From positions 1,736,001 to 1,800,000 of the forward strand of contig CBDEGP010000002.1 of assembly GCA_965237875.1 (NCBI GenBank): a DNA stretch of 64,000 nt, in the 5' to 3' direction. Positions 34,381 to 42,815 of this stretch are shown here, piece after piece (the stretch's first letter is position 1; each line of letters begins with the position of its first letter). Made by a program: the position numbers and the translations under genes. A model generated the notes under the pieces. That model searched no databases. It was not told where the DNA came from and saw nothing but the letters and a program-made list of their open reading frames with translations. This stretch comes from DAOUJI01 sp965237875 (lineage in GTDB: Bacteria > Chloroflexota > Dehalococcoidia > Lucifugimonadales > JAGWBF01).

Positions 34381-35207
34381 CAGAGGACGGCGGACTGCCC
34401 TCCGCCGGCGCACGGCTGGGGGCGCTGGGTCAATGGAAGATGGCCGCTAAACCGGGGCTCATCAGATGGGCGTCTGCCGCGCTGGTCCTCGCGGCCGCAT
34501 TCGGCGCGTGGGAGGCGACGGTCTCTGTGAAGGACATCCCCGCATGGAAGGCGCCTGCCCCTTCTGGGATTGGCCAGGAACTGTGGGAGAGCCGAGGCCT
34601 GTTGGCAGGCCACACCTGGATAACCTTCAGAGAAGTCCTGGCCGGCTTCGGCATAGCTTTGGGCGCCGGAGTAATCACGGCCTCGCTGATAACCTGGTCT
34701 CGCACTCTGCGGTTGGTCCTGTATCCTCCGGTGGTCGCATCGGCCACCATCCCATGGATCGTCGTAGCGCCGTTGCTTCTTATCTGGGTGGGCTACGGGA
34801 TGCAGCACAAGGTGATAGTCGTGGCCCTCATCTCCTTCTTCCCAATAGTGGTGAACACCGTTGACGGACTGGGCTCGGCCAACCCCGACATGGTGAGCTT
34901 GCTGCGGTCTATGGGCGCCAGCCGTTGGCAGATATTCCGGAAAGTGCGGATTCCTGGCAGTCTGCCCTCGGTCTTCACCGGCGTCCGCATCGGAGTGACG
35001 GTGGCGGTTATCGGGGCGGTCGTCGGCGAGTGGGTGGGGTCCAGCGAGGGCCTTGGCTACCTGGCCCTCCGGTCCAAGTCCCAATTCCTGAGCGACAGGG
35101 TCTACGCATCCATATTCCTGCTCAGCGCCATGGGGATAGGGCTTTTCCTGCTGGCCAGAGTCATAGAACGGCTGGCCCTGCCGTGGCGCTATGACCGGGG
35201 CAGGTGA
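34371..35207 (+). CDS. thiX: Thiamine-precursor ABC transporter permease (ThiX-like)
   Basis: 278-residue inner-membrane permease with about six hydrophobic helices. The EAA loop lies in VSLLRSMGASRWQIFRKVRIPGSLPSVFTGVRIG. The family block GEWVGSSEGLGYLALRSKSQF is typical of the nitrate/taurine/HMP group. ATG 34371 sits in the 3' end of thiZ. Function follows from the operon context. Confidence 0.9.
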   Translation: MALTEDGGLPSAGARLGALGQWKMAAKPGLIRWASAALVLAAAFGAWEATVSVKDIPAWKAPAPSGIGQELWESRGLLAGHTWITFREVLAGFGIALGAGVITASLITWSRTLRLVLYPPVVASATIPWIVVAPLLLIWVGYGMQHKVIVVALISFFPIVVNTVDGLGSANPDMVSLLRSMGASRWQIFRKVRIPGSLPSVFTGVRIGVTVAVIGAVVGEWVGSSEGLGYLALRSKSQFLSDRVYASIFLLSAMGIGLFLLARVIERLALPWRYDRGR

Positions 35208-35249
35208 GATTCCGCCGGACCCGCAATAAAGAGATTAAGGAGAAATCCA

Positions 35250-36248
35250 GTGAGCTTTACGAAATTCAGACCCGTGTTTTTGTTGCTGGCGGCCCTTTCG
35301 GCCCTGACGGTCCTCGTTGCAGCCTGCGGAGGCGATGAACCGGACAAGGTCAGACTGGCCTTGGACTGGTACCCCAACGCCAATCACGCCGGACTGTACA
35401 TTGCCCAGGAAAAGGGTTACTTCGCCGACGAGGGACTCGAGGTGGACATGTACACTCCCTCAGACCCCTCGACCGTCAACCAGACGGTTGCCGCGGGCGC
35501 GGACGATTTCGGAATCAACTACCAGCCCGACCTGCTGCTTGCCCGCGCCCAGGGAGTTCCGGTGGTGTCGGTAATAGGGCTAGTGCAGCATCCCCTGAAT
35601 TCAGTGCAGGTCCTCACTTCTTCCGGAATCACCCGCCCCGGGGATTTGAAGGGCAAGCAAATCGGGTATCCCGGCATCCCCACCAACGAGCCTCTGCTGG
35701 ACACCATGCTCAAGGCTGATGGCGTGGAAGGCGGGCTGGACGACGTGGAACTGGTCAACGTGGGCTTCAACCTGGCCGAAGCCCTTATCTCGGGAAACGT
35801 GGACGCCTGTATAGGATGTTACTTCAGCCACGAGTCCATACTGATGGAGAACCAGGGCTTCCCCGTCACAGTGCTAAAGATGAACGAGTGGGGAGTGCCC
35901 GACTACTACGAACTGGTCATGGTAGTCAGCGAAGAGACGCTGGCCGACGACCCTGACCTGGTGCAGAGGTTCGTCCGAGCCGTCGTCAAGGGATACGAGG
36001 AGGCCGCCAGCGACCCTGAAGCGGCCGTAGACTTGCTGTTGGAAGCCACGGGCGACGAGGTGGACGAGGCCATAGAACGGCCCGGCATAAAGGTCATAGC
36101 GCCCCTTTGGAAGGGCGCCGACCCCGTGGGCTGGCAGACCCAGGAGAAGTGGCAGAACTTCGCTACGTGGATGCTGGACAACGGCCTGCTGGAACAGCCC
36201 CTGGACGCCGGAAAGGCGTACACCAACAGGTTCGTCGAAAACCGGTAG
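35250..36248 (+). CDS. thiY: Thiamine-precursor binding lipoprotein, NMT1/THI5-like (ThiY)
   Basis: 332-residue periplasmic/surface binding protein. The signal ends in LVAACGG, a lipobox. The mature part starts VRLALDWYPNANHAGLYIAQEKGYFADEGLEV, the hallmark of NMT1/ThiY proteins, with residues around the pyrimidine pocket conserved. GTG 35250 follows AAGGAG by about 8 bases. It completes the importer with thiX and thiZ. Binding of N-formyl-4-amino-5-aminomethyl-2-methylpyrimidine or HMP is likely because TenA follows. Confidence 0.92.
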   Translation: MSFTKFRPVFLLLAALSALTVLVAACGGDEPDKVRLALDWYPNANHAGLYIAQEKGYFADEGLEVDMYTPSDPSTVNQTVAAGADDFGINYQPDLLLARAQGVPVVSVIGLVQHPLNSVQVLTSSGITRPGDLKGKQIGYPGIPTNEPLLDTMLKADGVEGGLDDVELVNVGFNLAEALISGNVDACIGCYFSHESILMENQGFPVTVLKMNEWGVPDYYELVMVVSEETLADDPDLVQRFVRAVVKGYEEAASDPEAAVDLLLEATGDEVDEAIERPGIKVIAPLWKGADPVGWQTQEKWQNFATWMLDNGLLEQPLDAGKAYTNRFVENR

Positions 36249-36262
36249 CTTTGGGGGTATGG

Positions 36263-36919
36263 ATGAGCCTTAGCAGCGAGCTAAAAGAGAGCGTTGGAGA
36301 CCTTTGGGACAAGACAGTCACCCATCCTTTCGTGAAGGAACTGGGGGACGGCAGCCTGCCGGAAGAGGTGTTCGACGTCTACTTCAAGCAGGACCACGTA
36401 TTTCTCAAGGACTGGGTGGCGCTGATGGCCGCCGGAGTCATGAAGGCCCCCGACTTTTCCCACGCCCGGCCGCTGGCCGCGTTTATCCACCTCGCCCTTG
36501 GGGGTGAGGAGGGCCTCTTTCAAGACTACTTCAGGGAGCGAGGCATCTCGGAGGAGCAGGTCAGGTATCTGCGGCCGCTGCCCACGACCTTGGCCTACGG
36601 CGGGTTTCTGAGGCGCATCGCCTATGAAGGCTCCTTCCACGAGATAATCACGACGCTGCTGGGCATCGAGTGGCCCTACCTGGAGTGGGGCAAGCTTCTG
36701 GAATCTCAGGGAGCCAGGCCGGGCAATAAATACTACCGGACGTGGATAGACATCCACGCCGCCAAAGAGCTGGACGACTTCGTGTCATGGATGCGCGAAG
36801 TCCTGGACGGCTCCGCCGTGGGGCATCCCGCCAGGCTCAAGTCCCTGTTCCTCAGCGCCCTGCGTTACGAGTACATGTTCTGGGAGATGGCGTATAGGGG
36901 CGAGAAGTGGCCGGAGTAG
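36263..36919 (+). CDS. tenA: TenA-family thiaminase II / aminopyrimidine hydrolase without the active-site Cys
   Basis: 218 residues from ATG 36263, all-helical TenA fold. TenA hydrolyses aminomethylpyrimidine breakdown products to HMP. Family text: FVKELGDGSLPEEVFDVYFKQDHVFLKDW, and IDIHAAKELDDFVSWM in the later helices. The nucleophilic Cys of classic TenA is missing: the equivalent helix reads TTLLGIEWPYLEWG, with Glu, as in the TenA_E subgroup. It lies between the importer and thiD, so salvage of imported pyrimidine is the probable role. Confidence 0.92.
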   Translation: MSLSSELKESVGDLWDKTVTHPFVKELGDGSLPEEVFDVYFKQDHVFLKDWVALMAAGVMKAPDFSHARPLAAFIHLALGGEEGLFQDYFRERGISEEQVRYLRPLPTTLAYGGFLRRIAYEGSFHEIITTLLGIEWPYLEWGKLLESQGARPGNKYYRTWIDIHAAKELDDFVSWMREVLDGSAVGHPARLKSLFLSALRYEYMFWEMAYRGEKWPE

Positions 36920-37737
36920 ACCGACCATCCGTCCCCAAGGCCATGACCATCGCCGGTTCTGACTCCGGAGGCGGCGCCGGCGTCCAGGCCGACCTCAAGA
37001 CCTTTGCGGCCTTCGGAGTCTTTGGGACTTCGGTGATTACAGCCGTCACAGCCCAGAACACCGTCGGGGTGACGGGAGTCCACGAAATTCCTGTTGACAT
37101 GATAGCCGCTCAGATTCACTCGGTCCTCGACGACATCGGCGCCGACGCCGTGAAAACGGGCATGCTCTCCTCGACCCAGGCCATAGAGGTCGTTTCGGAA
37201 GAGATGGCGCGGCGAGGGGTCGAACACCTGGTGGTGGACCCGGTCATGGTTGCCAAGAGCGGCGACCGCCTGCTGAGACAGGACGCCGTAAGCGCCCTAC
37301 GAACGAAGCTGATCCCCCTGGCCGCGGTTGTCACTCCGAACATCCCCGAGGCCGAGACCGTCGCAGAGATGGAGATCAACTCCCAGGAAGACGCCCATGA
37401 AGCGGCCAGGAAGATAACCGGAATGGGCGCCAGGTCTGTAGTGGTCAAGGGCGGCCATCTAGCCGGTCCCCCCGTGGACCTGCTCTATGACGGTCGTAAC
37501 TTCACGGAGTTTCCCGGAGAGCGCATCGAGACCCGTAACACCCACGGCACGGGCTGCACCTTCGCATCAGCCATAGCAGCCGGGCTGGCCAAGGGAAAGC
37601 CCCTTACGGAAGCCATAGCCGACGCCAAGGAGTACGTCACGGGGGCCATCCGTCACGCCGACTCCCTGGGGCAAGTGGGGCAGGGCCACGGCCCCCTAAG
37701 CCACTTCTGGCGTTGGGGGCAGCCCCTCAAAGATTAG
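36907..37737 (+). CDS. thiD: Hydroxymethylpyrimidine/phosphomethylpyrimidine kinase
   Basis: 276-residue ribokinase-like enzyme that phosphorylates HMP and then HMP-P. Motifs: AMTIAGSDSGGGAGVQADLKTF, VVDPVMVAKSGDRLL, VVTPNIPEAE and NTHGTGCTFASAIAAGLA with the catalytic Cys of ThiD. The GTG start at 36907 overlaps the tenA end by 13 bp. It is the last gene of the TPP-regulated operon and passes HMP-PP to thiamine synthesis elsewhere in the genome. Confidence 0.94.
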   Translation: MAGVDRPSVPKAMTIAGSDSGGGAGVQADLKTFAAFGVFGTSVITAVTAQNTVGVTGVHEIPVDMIAAQIHSVLDDIGADAVKTGMLSSTQAIEVVSEEMARRGVEHLVVDPVMVAKSGDRLLRQDAVSALRTKLIPLAAVVTPNIPEAETVAEMEINSQEDAHEAARKITGMGARSVVVKGGHLAGPPVDLLYDGRNFTEFPGERIETRNTHGTGCTFASAIAAGLAKGKPLTEAIADAKEYVTGAIRHADSLGQVGQGHGPLSHFWRWGQPLKD

Positions 37738-37777
37738 ACAAGCCTTGTTGCCTCCCTTGCTGTAGACCGCCAGCGAT

Positions 37778-37859
37778 AGTGGGACCCATGTGAGGGTAGT
37801 TTTTAGGTGCGGGCTAAGAGCCGCCAGCCTTAGCCCGTACGGCCTGCTTGGGTCCCACT
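37778..37859. repeat. Nested 82-bp inverted repeat between convergent genes
   Basis: The outer arms are a perfect 11-bp inverted repeat, AGTGGGACCCA/TGGGTCCCACT. The inner arms, GTGCGGGCTAAG/CTTAGCCCGTAC (37807-37818, 37829-37840), differ at one base. It lies between thiD and the A-T-R gene, whose stops face each other, so it may be a bidirectional terminator or a small repeat element marking the island edge. Confidence 0.6.
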
Positions 37860-37900
37860 GCCTGATATGCGGCTGGAAAGCCTGATAGGCTGGCCAACCT

Positions 37901-40882
37901 CTAGGGGATCCTTAGAAATTTGGTCACGTAGTCCACATCCACCGTCGGCGCCGGTAAACCAATCTGCGAAAGGGCTTCACTAAACTGGCGGTTGTCGTAG
38001 ACGCTGGCGTCGGTCAGGTACGGCTCAACTGAATCCAAGGACTGGAGCAGAACTTTCAATTCCATGTCGTTTTCCCGGTCCGCCGTTGCTTGTAATCTTG
38101 ATTTCCAGTCCCCGAATGGGACCCGTTCTGTCACGTAGCCGTTGCGCTCCATATAAGTAAAGATGTGGTCGGCAGGAACAGGATTCTGTTGAACCACATT
38201 GTAAACCTTGCCCAGGTGCGCCGGGTCATCAGAGATCTTCGTGATAGCCGTGACCAAGAAGTCGACGGGGGTCATTTCAAATAGCCAATCCGGCGCCGAG
38301 GGAGCCCACCCCGAGCGCGCACAGGCTTTGATTATCAACGACTGGAAGTCGTTGGGATTGACCACGCCCGTACTGCTATGGTGGCCTATGTTACCGGGCC
38401 TGAATATGCAGACCGGCAGTCCTCGAGATATAGCCGACCACACTAGACGTTCTGCAACCCATTTGGCCTGATTGTAACCTCCCTCCATCCTATCGACAAA
38501 GCCATCGATCTGTTTGTTTTCCAGGTAGGGAGCATCGTCGCCTCCTGGGAAGACGCCGTTGGAGGAAATGTATTGGATTGGTTTTGTTTTGGCGCTGCAA
38601 GCGAACTTGATCACTTCCAATGTCCCATCGACGGTGTGGGGCTTAGCCAACGCATAGGGATAAACGTAGTTGACGGAGGCCGCGCAGTGAAAGATTAGAT
38701 CGATTTTTTCCGCAAGCTGCTGATATTCGTCCTGTTCTAGTCCTAGATGGGGTTGGGTAAGATCCCCCGTAACTGGGACGATTCGATCTTCAAAGGATCG
38801 ACTGGCCAGCCCGTAAAACTTCAAAGTCTCCAATACCCGATTGGTTGGCCGGTCTTGTCCAGAAGTTCGATTCCTTACCAGACAATAAAACCGGGTATCG
38901 TGGCCCGTGGCACGCAGCAGTTCGTCAAGTAAAAAAGCTCCGAGAAAGCCAGTTGCTCCCGTGACTAGAACCGAAGACGCTTCGCTCAAACGTGTTGTCC
39001 TCGTGTGATCCGGAGGAGAAATCTCCGCGTCCAGGTTTGCGTCGTCGGCCAGCGAAACTCTCGATTCCATATACGACCCTCTATCTTCCAGGTATGCTGC
39101 CAGCTCGTTTATAGTCGGGCATTCGTAAATCTCGGCGCCATGAAGTTTAATCCCAAATGTCCGTTCAATGCCCAAGGTAAGGCCCAGGGCTGTCAGAGAA
39201 TGGCCGCCAAGATCAAAGAAGTTCCAATCGTCGTCCAAAGAATCGCTGTCGATATCCAGCGCCTCGCCCCATAGCTCTCGCAGAGCCCAACGGCGCTCCG
39301 CTGTCGTCGCGTGTTTTGGGAGTTGTGATCGCTCCTTGACAATGGTTCTCGCTTCGCGTAATGCGGGCAGGGCTTTGCGATCTAGTTTACCCGTCTGTTG
39401 ATTTATCGGAAGCGCTTCTAGCTCCAAGAAACGGCTGGGCACCATGTAGTGTGGCAGATGCCGTTCTAATAGGTTCCGAAGGTCCCTGCTGGTCCCGCTT
39501 CTAGCGTCGACCCGCCAAGTCGCCCCTGGTTCCCGAACAACGTACGCGACGAGCCGCTTGTTGGTTTCGTCTTCGGTTTCTGCTGATACCACCGTGTCTG
39601 CCACATCACAGCGCTTCCGGAGCATTTCCTCGATGGCGCCTAAGTAAACGCTGTATCCCCTGATCTTGACCATTGAATCGTCCCGGCCAATGATTGTTGT
39701 CATCCCCTGGGCATCAACCTCGGCCAGGTCGCCCGTTGCATAATATCTCTCACCATCCCAGCAAACGAATCTCTGGGAATCCAGATCGGGCCTTGCTAGA
39801 TATCCTCTGGCGAGCCCGCGACCACCAACAAATAACTCACCGACTCCGTTTGAGGTGAGTGCAGACTCTCCCTCTGGGAGCACTCGAACCGCTACTCCGT
39901 CCATCGGTAAACCTACGGGACACACATCCCTTCCGTCCAAACACAAATCTGTCAAGTTAACGGTACAAACATCGTGGGTCTCACTAATGCTGTAGGTATT
40001 GAACACACGGGTAGAATTGGGGAAAACGTCCAACGCCTGCTCCAACAGGCTGGTTGGCGCTACCTCTCCATTCAGCCAAACCACTCGTAAAGACGCCAGT
40101 TGGGTCCGTAAGATGTCATGGTCCGCCGAATTCAAAATTCCCTGTAATAGAGATGGAGTAAACAATATCTCAGAAACACGGTGTTCTGAGATGAATGCTG
40201 TGAGAGATCGTGGTAGGAATACAACATCATCAGGGATTACGTATACCGTTCCCCCCTTCAACAGTGGACGAAGGAACTCCCAAGGGAAGAAGATGTTGCA
40301 GGCAACTCTATCTCCGACAGTGTAAGAACTAAACTTGTATCTAGCTAAGTAAGATGAAATGACGGAGCCGCTAGTCTGCATCACTCCCTTTGGACCTCCG
40401 GTCGTACCAGAGGTGTAAGGGAGGAACGCCAAATTATCACTGGCGATGTGCGGACCACGGGTTACAGCGTTGAACCTTGTCCAGGATTGATCGCTGTCAA
40501 TGGTCAATATGTGCGTCCCTGTGAATCGGCTTAGTCTGGACAAGTGTTGTGCCTTGGTGATCACTACCTTTGGTTGCGATTCAGTCAGGATGGCCCATAG
40601 CAAACTTTCGGGGGAATCGAGGGCCATCGGCATGAATGCTGCGCCGGCTTTCAGAATTCCTATGCCCGCGACGATGTACTCGGAGCAAGTCTCCATGAAT
40701 ATGCCTACCGGATCGTCGGGTGAGACACCGCGATATAGAAGATAAGCTCCGAGTGAATCCGTTGCCTGGTCCAGTTGAAAATAAGATGTTTGCTCATGGC
40801 CGGACACTATTGCTAGGCCATCTGGGGTCTCCGCCGCCTGAGTCTTGAACAGGTCATGTAACCAACTCTCTACGGAATGCAT
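37901..40882 (-). CDS. NRPS-like adenylation - carrier - thioester reductase (A-T-R) enzyme
   Basis: 993 residues in three modules, with no condensation domain. Residues about 10-510 are an adenylation domain (YTSGTTGGPKGVM; an unusual A5, NTYSISETHD; YATGDLAEVD; QQTGKLDRKALP with the catalytic Lys). A carrier follows with the phosphopantetheine Ser562 in DLGGHSLTA. Residues about 635-993 are a reductase (VTGATGFLGAFLL; YNQAK at about 801). Such enzymes activate a carboxylic or amino acid and release it as an aldehyde or alcohol, like Lys2-type reductases. It is divergent from a methyltransferase. The AT-richer codon use suggests transfer. Substrate unknown. Confidence 0.9.
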   Translation of the reverse strand: MHSVESWLHDLFKTQAAETPDGLAIVSGHEQTSYFQLDQATDSLGAYLLYRGVSPDDPVGIFMETCSEYIVAGIGILKAGAAFMPMALDSPESLLWAILTESQPKVVITKAQHLSRLSRFTGTHILTIDSDQSWTRFNAVTRGPHIASDNLAFLPYTSGTTGGPKGVMQTSGSVISSYLARYKFSSYTVGDRVACNIFFPWEFLRPLLKGGTVYVIPDDVVFLPRSLTAFISEHRVSEILFTPSLLQGILNSADHDILRTQLASLRVVWLNGEVAPTSLLEQALDVFPNSTRVFNTYSISETHDVCTVNLTDLCLDGRDVCPVGLPMDGVAVRVLPEGESALTSNGVGELFVGGRGLARGYLARPDLDSQRFVCWDGERYYATGDLAEVDAQGMTTIIGRDDSMVKIRGYSVYLGAIEEMLRKRCDVADTVVSAETEDETNKRLVAYVVREPGATWRVDARSGTSRDLRNLLERHLPHYMVPSRFLELEALPINQQTGKLDRKALPALREARTIVKERSQLPKHATTAERRWALRELWGEALDIDSDSLDDDWNFFDLGGHSLTALGLTLGIERTFGIKLHGAEIYECPTINELAAYLEDRGSYMESRVSLADDANLDAEISPPDHTRTTRLSEASSVLVTGATGFLGAFLLDELLRATGHDTRFYCLVRNRTSGQDRPTNRVLETLKFYGLASRSFEDRIVPVTGDLTQPHLGLEQDEYQQLAEKIDLIFHCAASVNYVYPYALAKPHTVDGTLEVIKFACSAKTKPIQYISSNGVFPGGDDAPYLENKQIDGFVDRMEGGYNQAKWVAERLVWSAISRGLPVCIFRPGNIGHHSSTGVVNPNDFQSLIIKACARSGWAPSAPDWLFEMTPVDFLVTAITKISDDPAHLGKVYNVVQQNPVPADHIFTYMERNGYVTERVPFGDWKSRLQATADRENDMELKVLLQSLDSVEPYLTDASVYDNRQFSEALSQIGLPAPTVDVDYVTKFLRIP

Positions 40883-41057
40883 TACCCACCACCCTCAACG
40901 CAATCTGGATGGATATCAATTGGATCGGATATAGTATTGGGATAATTCCTGCATTGAGCACAAAATGGACAAATTGTTGAGCAACAAATAGACTAGGCGC
41001 TCAAGATTGTACTCCTTTTTCCGCCGACCGGAATCTGGCCCGCCCAATGGGGATCAC

Positions 41058-41747
41058 ATGCAGTTCGATTCGCTGGATTTTTATAAAGAGCACGCTCAAA
41101 GGTACTCGGAGCTATCCCACGAGTTCACTCATTCGGTATACACCGATTCTTCTCACTCTGCTCTGAACGGCGATATGGACCTACTGAATCGAGTTGCCGA
41201 ACTGGCGTCAGGCGCCCGCGGGCTGGACGCAGGGTGTGGGGCCGGCGCTCGGGACGTTTATTTGTTGCACACATGGGGGTATGACGTTTACGGGATTGAT
41301 GCGGTGGAAGATAACATCAGCCTGGGGAAAAAACTACACCCCGAAATCGCGGACAACCTTTGCGTCGCTGATCTGCGGGAGCCCCTACCGTTTGAGAAAG
41401 CTTCCTTTGATTTCGTTTTGTGTAATGCCGTGATACAACATTTGCCTCCTGAGACGACCGAAATCATAACGATCCCGGAGTTGACCAGAGTCCTGGCTCC
41501 CGATGGAGTTTTACAACTGATGTTCAAGATCGGCTCCGGAGTGGTGACAGTCAGTGATCAGGCCTACGGCGCAGACAGCGTGGATAGATCGTTTCAACTA
41601 TACAACGAGTACAGGTTGTTGCAAATATTGGAGGACTGTGGCTGCACCCTCGTAGAGGCGGCTGGGAGCGAGGACTTAGGGGGAATGCTTTATTTCAGCG
41701 ACCCCAAACCGATGCGCTATTGTGCTTTTTGGGTAAAGAAAAATTAG
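41058..41747 (+). CDS. Class I SAM-dependent methyltransferase
   Basis: 229 residues from ATG 41058, which has GGGGA just upstream; an in-frame ATG at 41007 would add 17 residues. Motif I is LDAGCGAGARDVYLL, motif II follows in VYGIDAVEDN, and FDFVLCNAVIQHLPPE is motif IV. The target could be the product of the divergent A-T-R enzyme, whose start lies 175 bp away. The intergenic stretch is AT-rich and may hold divergent promoters. The substrate is not predictable. Confidence 0.88.
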   Translation: MQFDSLDFYKEHAQRYSELSHEFTHSVYTDSSHSALNGDMDLLNRVAELASGARGLDAGCGAGARDVYLLHTWGYDVYGIDAVEDNISLGKKLHPEIADNLCVADLREPLPFEKASFDFVLCNAVIQHLPPETTEIITIPELTRVLAPDGVLQLMFKIGSGVVTVSDQAYGADSVDRSFQLYNEYRLLQILEDCGCTLVEAAGSEDLGGMLYFSDPKPMRYCAFWVKKN

Positions 41748-41758
41748 GGGCATCCGGT

Positions 41759-42769
41759 TCACAAGAGCAGCGGTCGAACATCCAGGGTTGCGGCGGCCTT
41801 TAGGACCTCTCTTATGGGCAACTCCGCAATTCCCATCACCTCGCATTTGAGCCCGGCGTAGGCGCTGGCGAACCGGGCGCTGCTTTCCAACGACCATCCA
41901 GCTCGAAGCCCGTATATGATTCCAGCAGAAAAAGCCGCGCCGGCTCCATAGCCATCTATGACGCTTACCCTTGGAGGCCGGATACAAAAGGCCTGCTGTC
42001 CCTGGGCAACAACGCAGCCGTCCGCCCCCAAAGTCACCAATGCTACGCCCACACCCTGATTGATCAACGAACGGGCGACATCAGCCGGGTCTCCCGATGC
42101 TCCTGGTCCGTCCATGGATACCTGGCAAATGCTCGCATATCGGAGCAAGCCCGGAAGTGTAGGATTATTGTCGTATTGCGACTCTAAGTTAATGAAAACA
42201 GGCGCTCCCTGGGAGGAGGCGATTTCCATAGCTGCCAATACACTCGGACCATCGTACCAATCCACGTACAGCATCCCTGCTCCGGACAATTGGGCAGGAC
42301 TCGGCACAGTCAACGCTGCCACAACGGGAGGGTCCCGTCGTTGGAAATATGTTCGGGCTCCACTGGGGTCCACGATCCCTACCTCTAGCGGTGTCGTTAA
42401 TCCTTTACTGACTCGTTGTTCGACATCTACGCTCCAGGCCTTTAGGTGTTCTATGACTTTCTCCCCGTGATAGTCATTTCCCACAGGAGAGGAGATGAGC
42501 CTGGTTGGGACCCTCCATTTAGTCAGAATGCTTGCGACGATTACGGCGTCGTCTCCCACAGTGTCAACCGTGTCCAAGACGAACGCGCCATGATTTTTAG
42601 ACGGCAGGTGTTCGACCGTCAAGAGCAAGCAGTAGGTCAAAAACCCGAAGCACACTACATCTCCAATCGGGGGTTGGACCATATCTTGGCTATGGTCGGC
42701 CGCTAACGGATTCCCACCGGCCAAGTTCGCAGTCCTGCCGACTATCGACCTCTTAGTGTGTTTACTCAT
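41759..42769 (-). CDS. PfkB-family carbohydrate kinase-like protein, catalytic Asp missing
   Basis: 336 residues with a ribokinase fold: VDTVGDDAVIVASILTKW, VGNDYHGEKVIEHL, ALVTLGADGCVV and the C-terminal anion-hole region. The usual DTxGAGDxF is DGYGAGAAFSAG here, so the Asp that acts as base is Ala (codon GCG). Either the protein is a pseudokinase or binding protein, or another residue takes over. It converges on the methyltransferase (11 bp between stops) and belongs to the same AT-richer segment. A shorter start at 42682 is possible. Confidence 0.8.
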   Translation of the reverse strand: MSKHTKRSIVGRTANLAGGNPLAADHSQDMVQPPIGDVVCFGFLTYCLLLTVEHLPSKNHGAFVLDTVDTVGDDAVIVASILTKWRVPTRLISSPVGNDYHGEKVIEHLKAWSVDVEQRVSKGLTTPLEVGIVDPSGARTYFQRRDPPVVAALTVPSPAQLSGAGMLYVDWYDGPSVLAAMEIASSQGAPVFINLESQYDNNPTLPGLLRYASICQVSMDGPGASGDPADVARSLINQGVGVALVTLGADGCVVAQGQQAFCIRPPRVSVIDGYGAGAAFSAGIIYGLRAGWSLESSARFASAYAGLKCEVMGIAELPIREVLKAAATLDVRPLLL

Positions 42770-42815
42770 CCACTATCAACAAATAGTTTGCAGAAACACC
42801 GGGAATGAATCCCGT

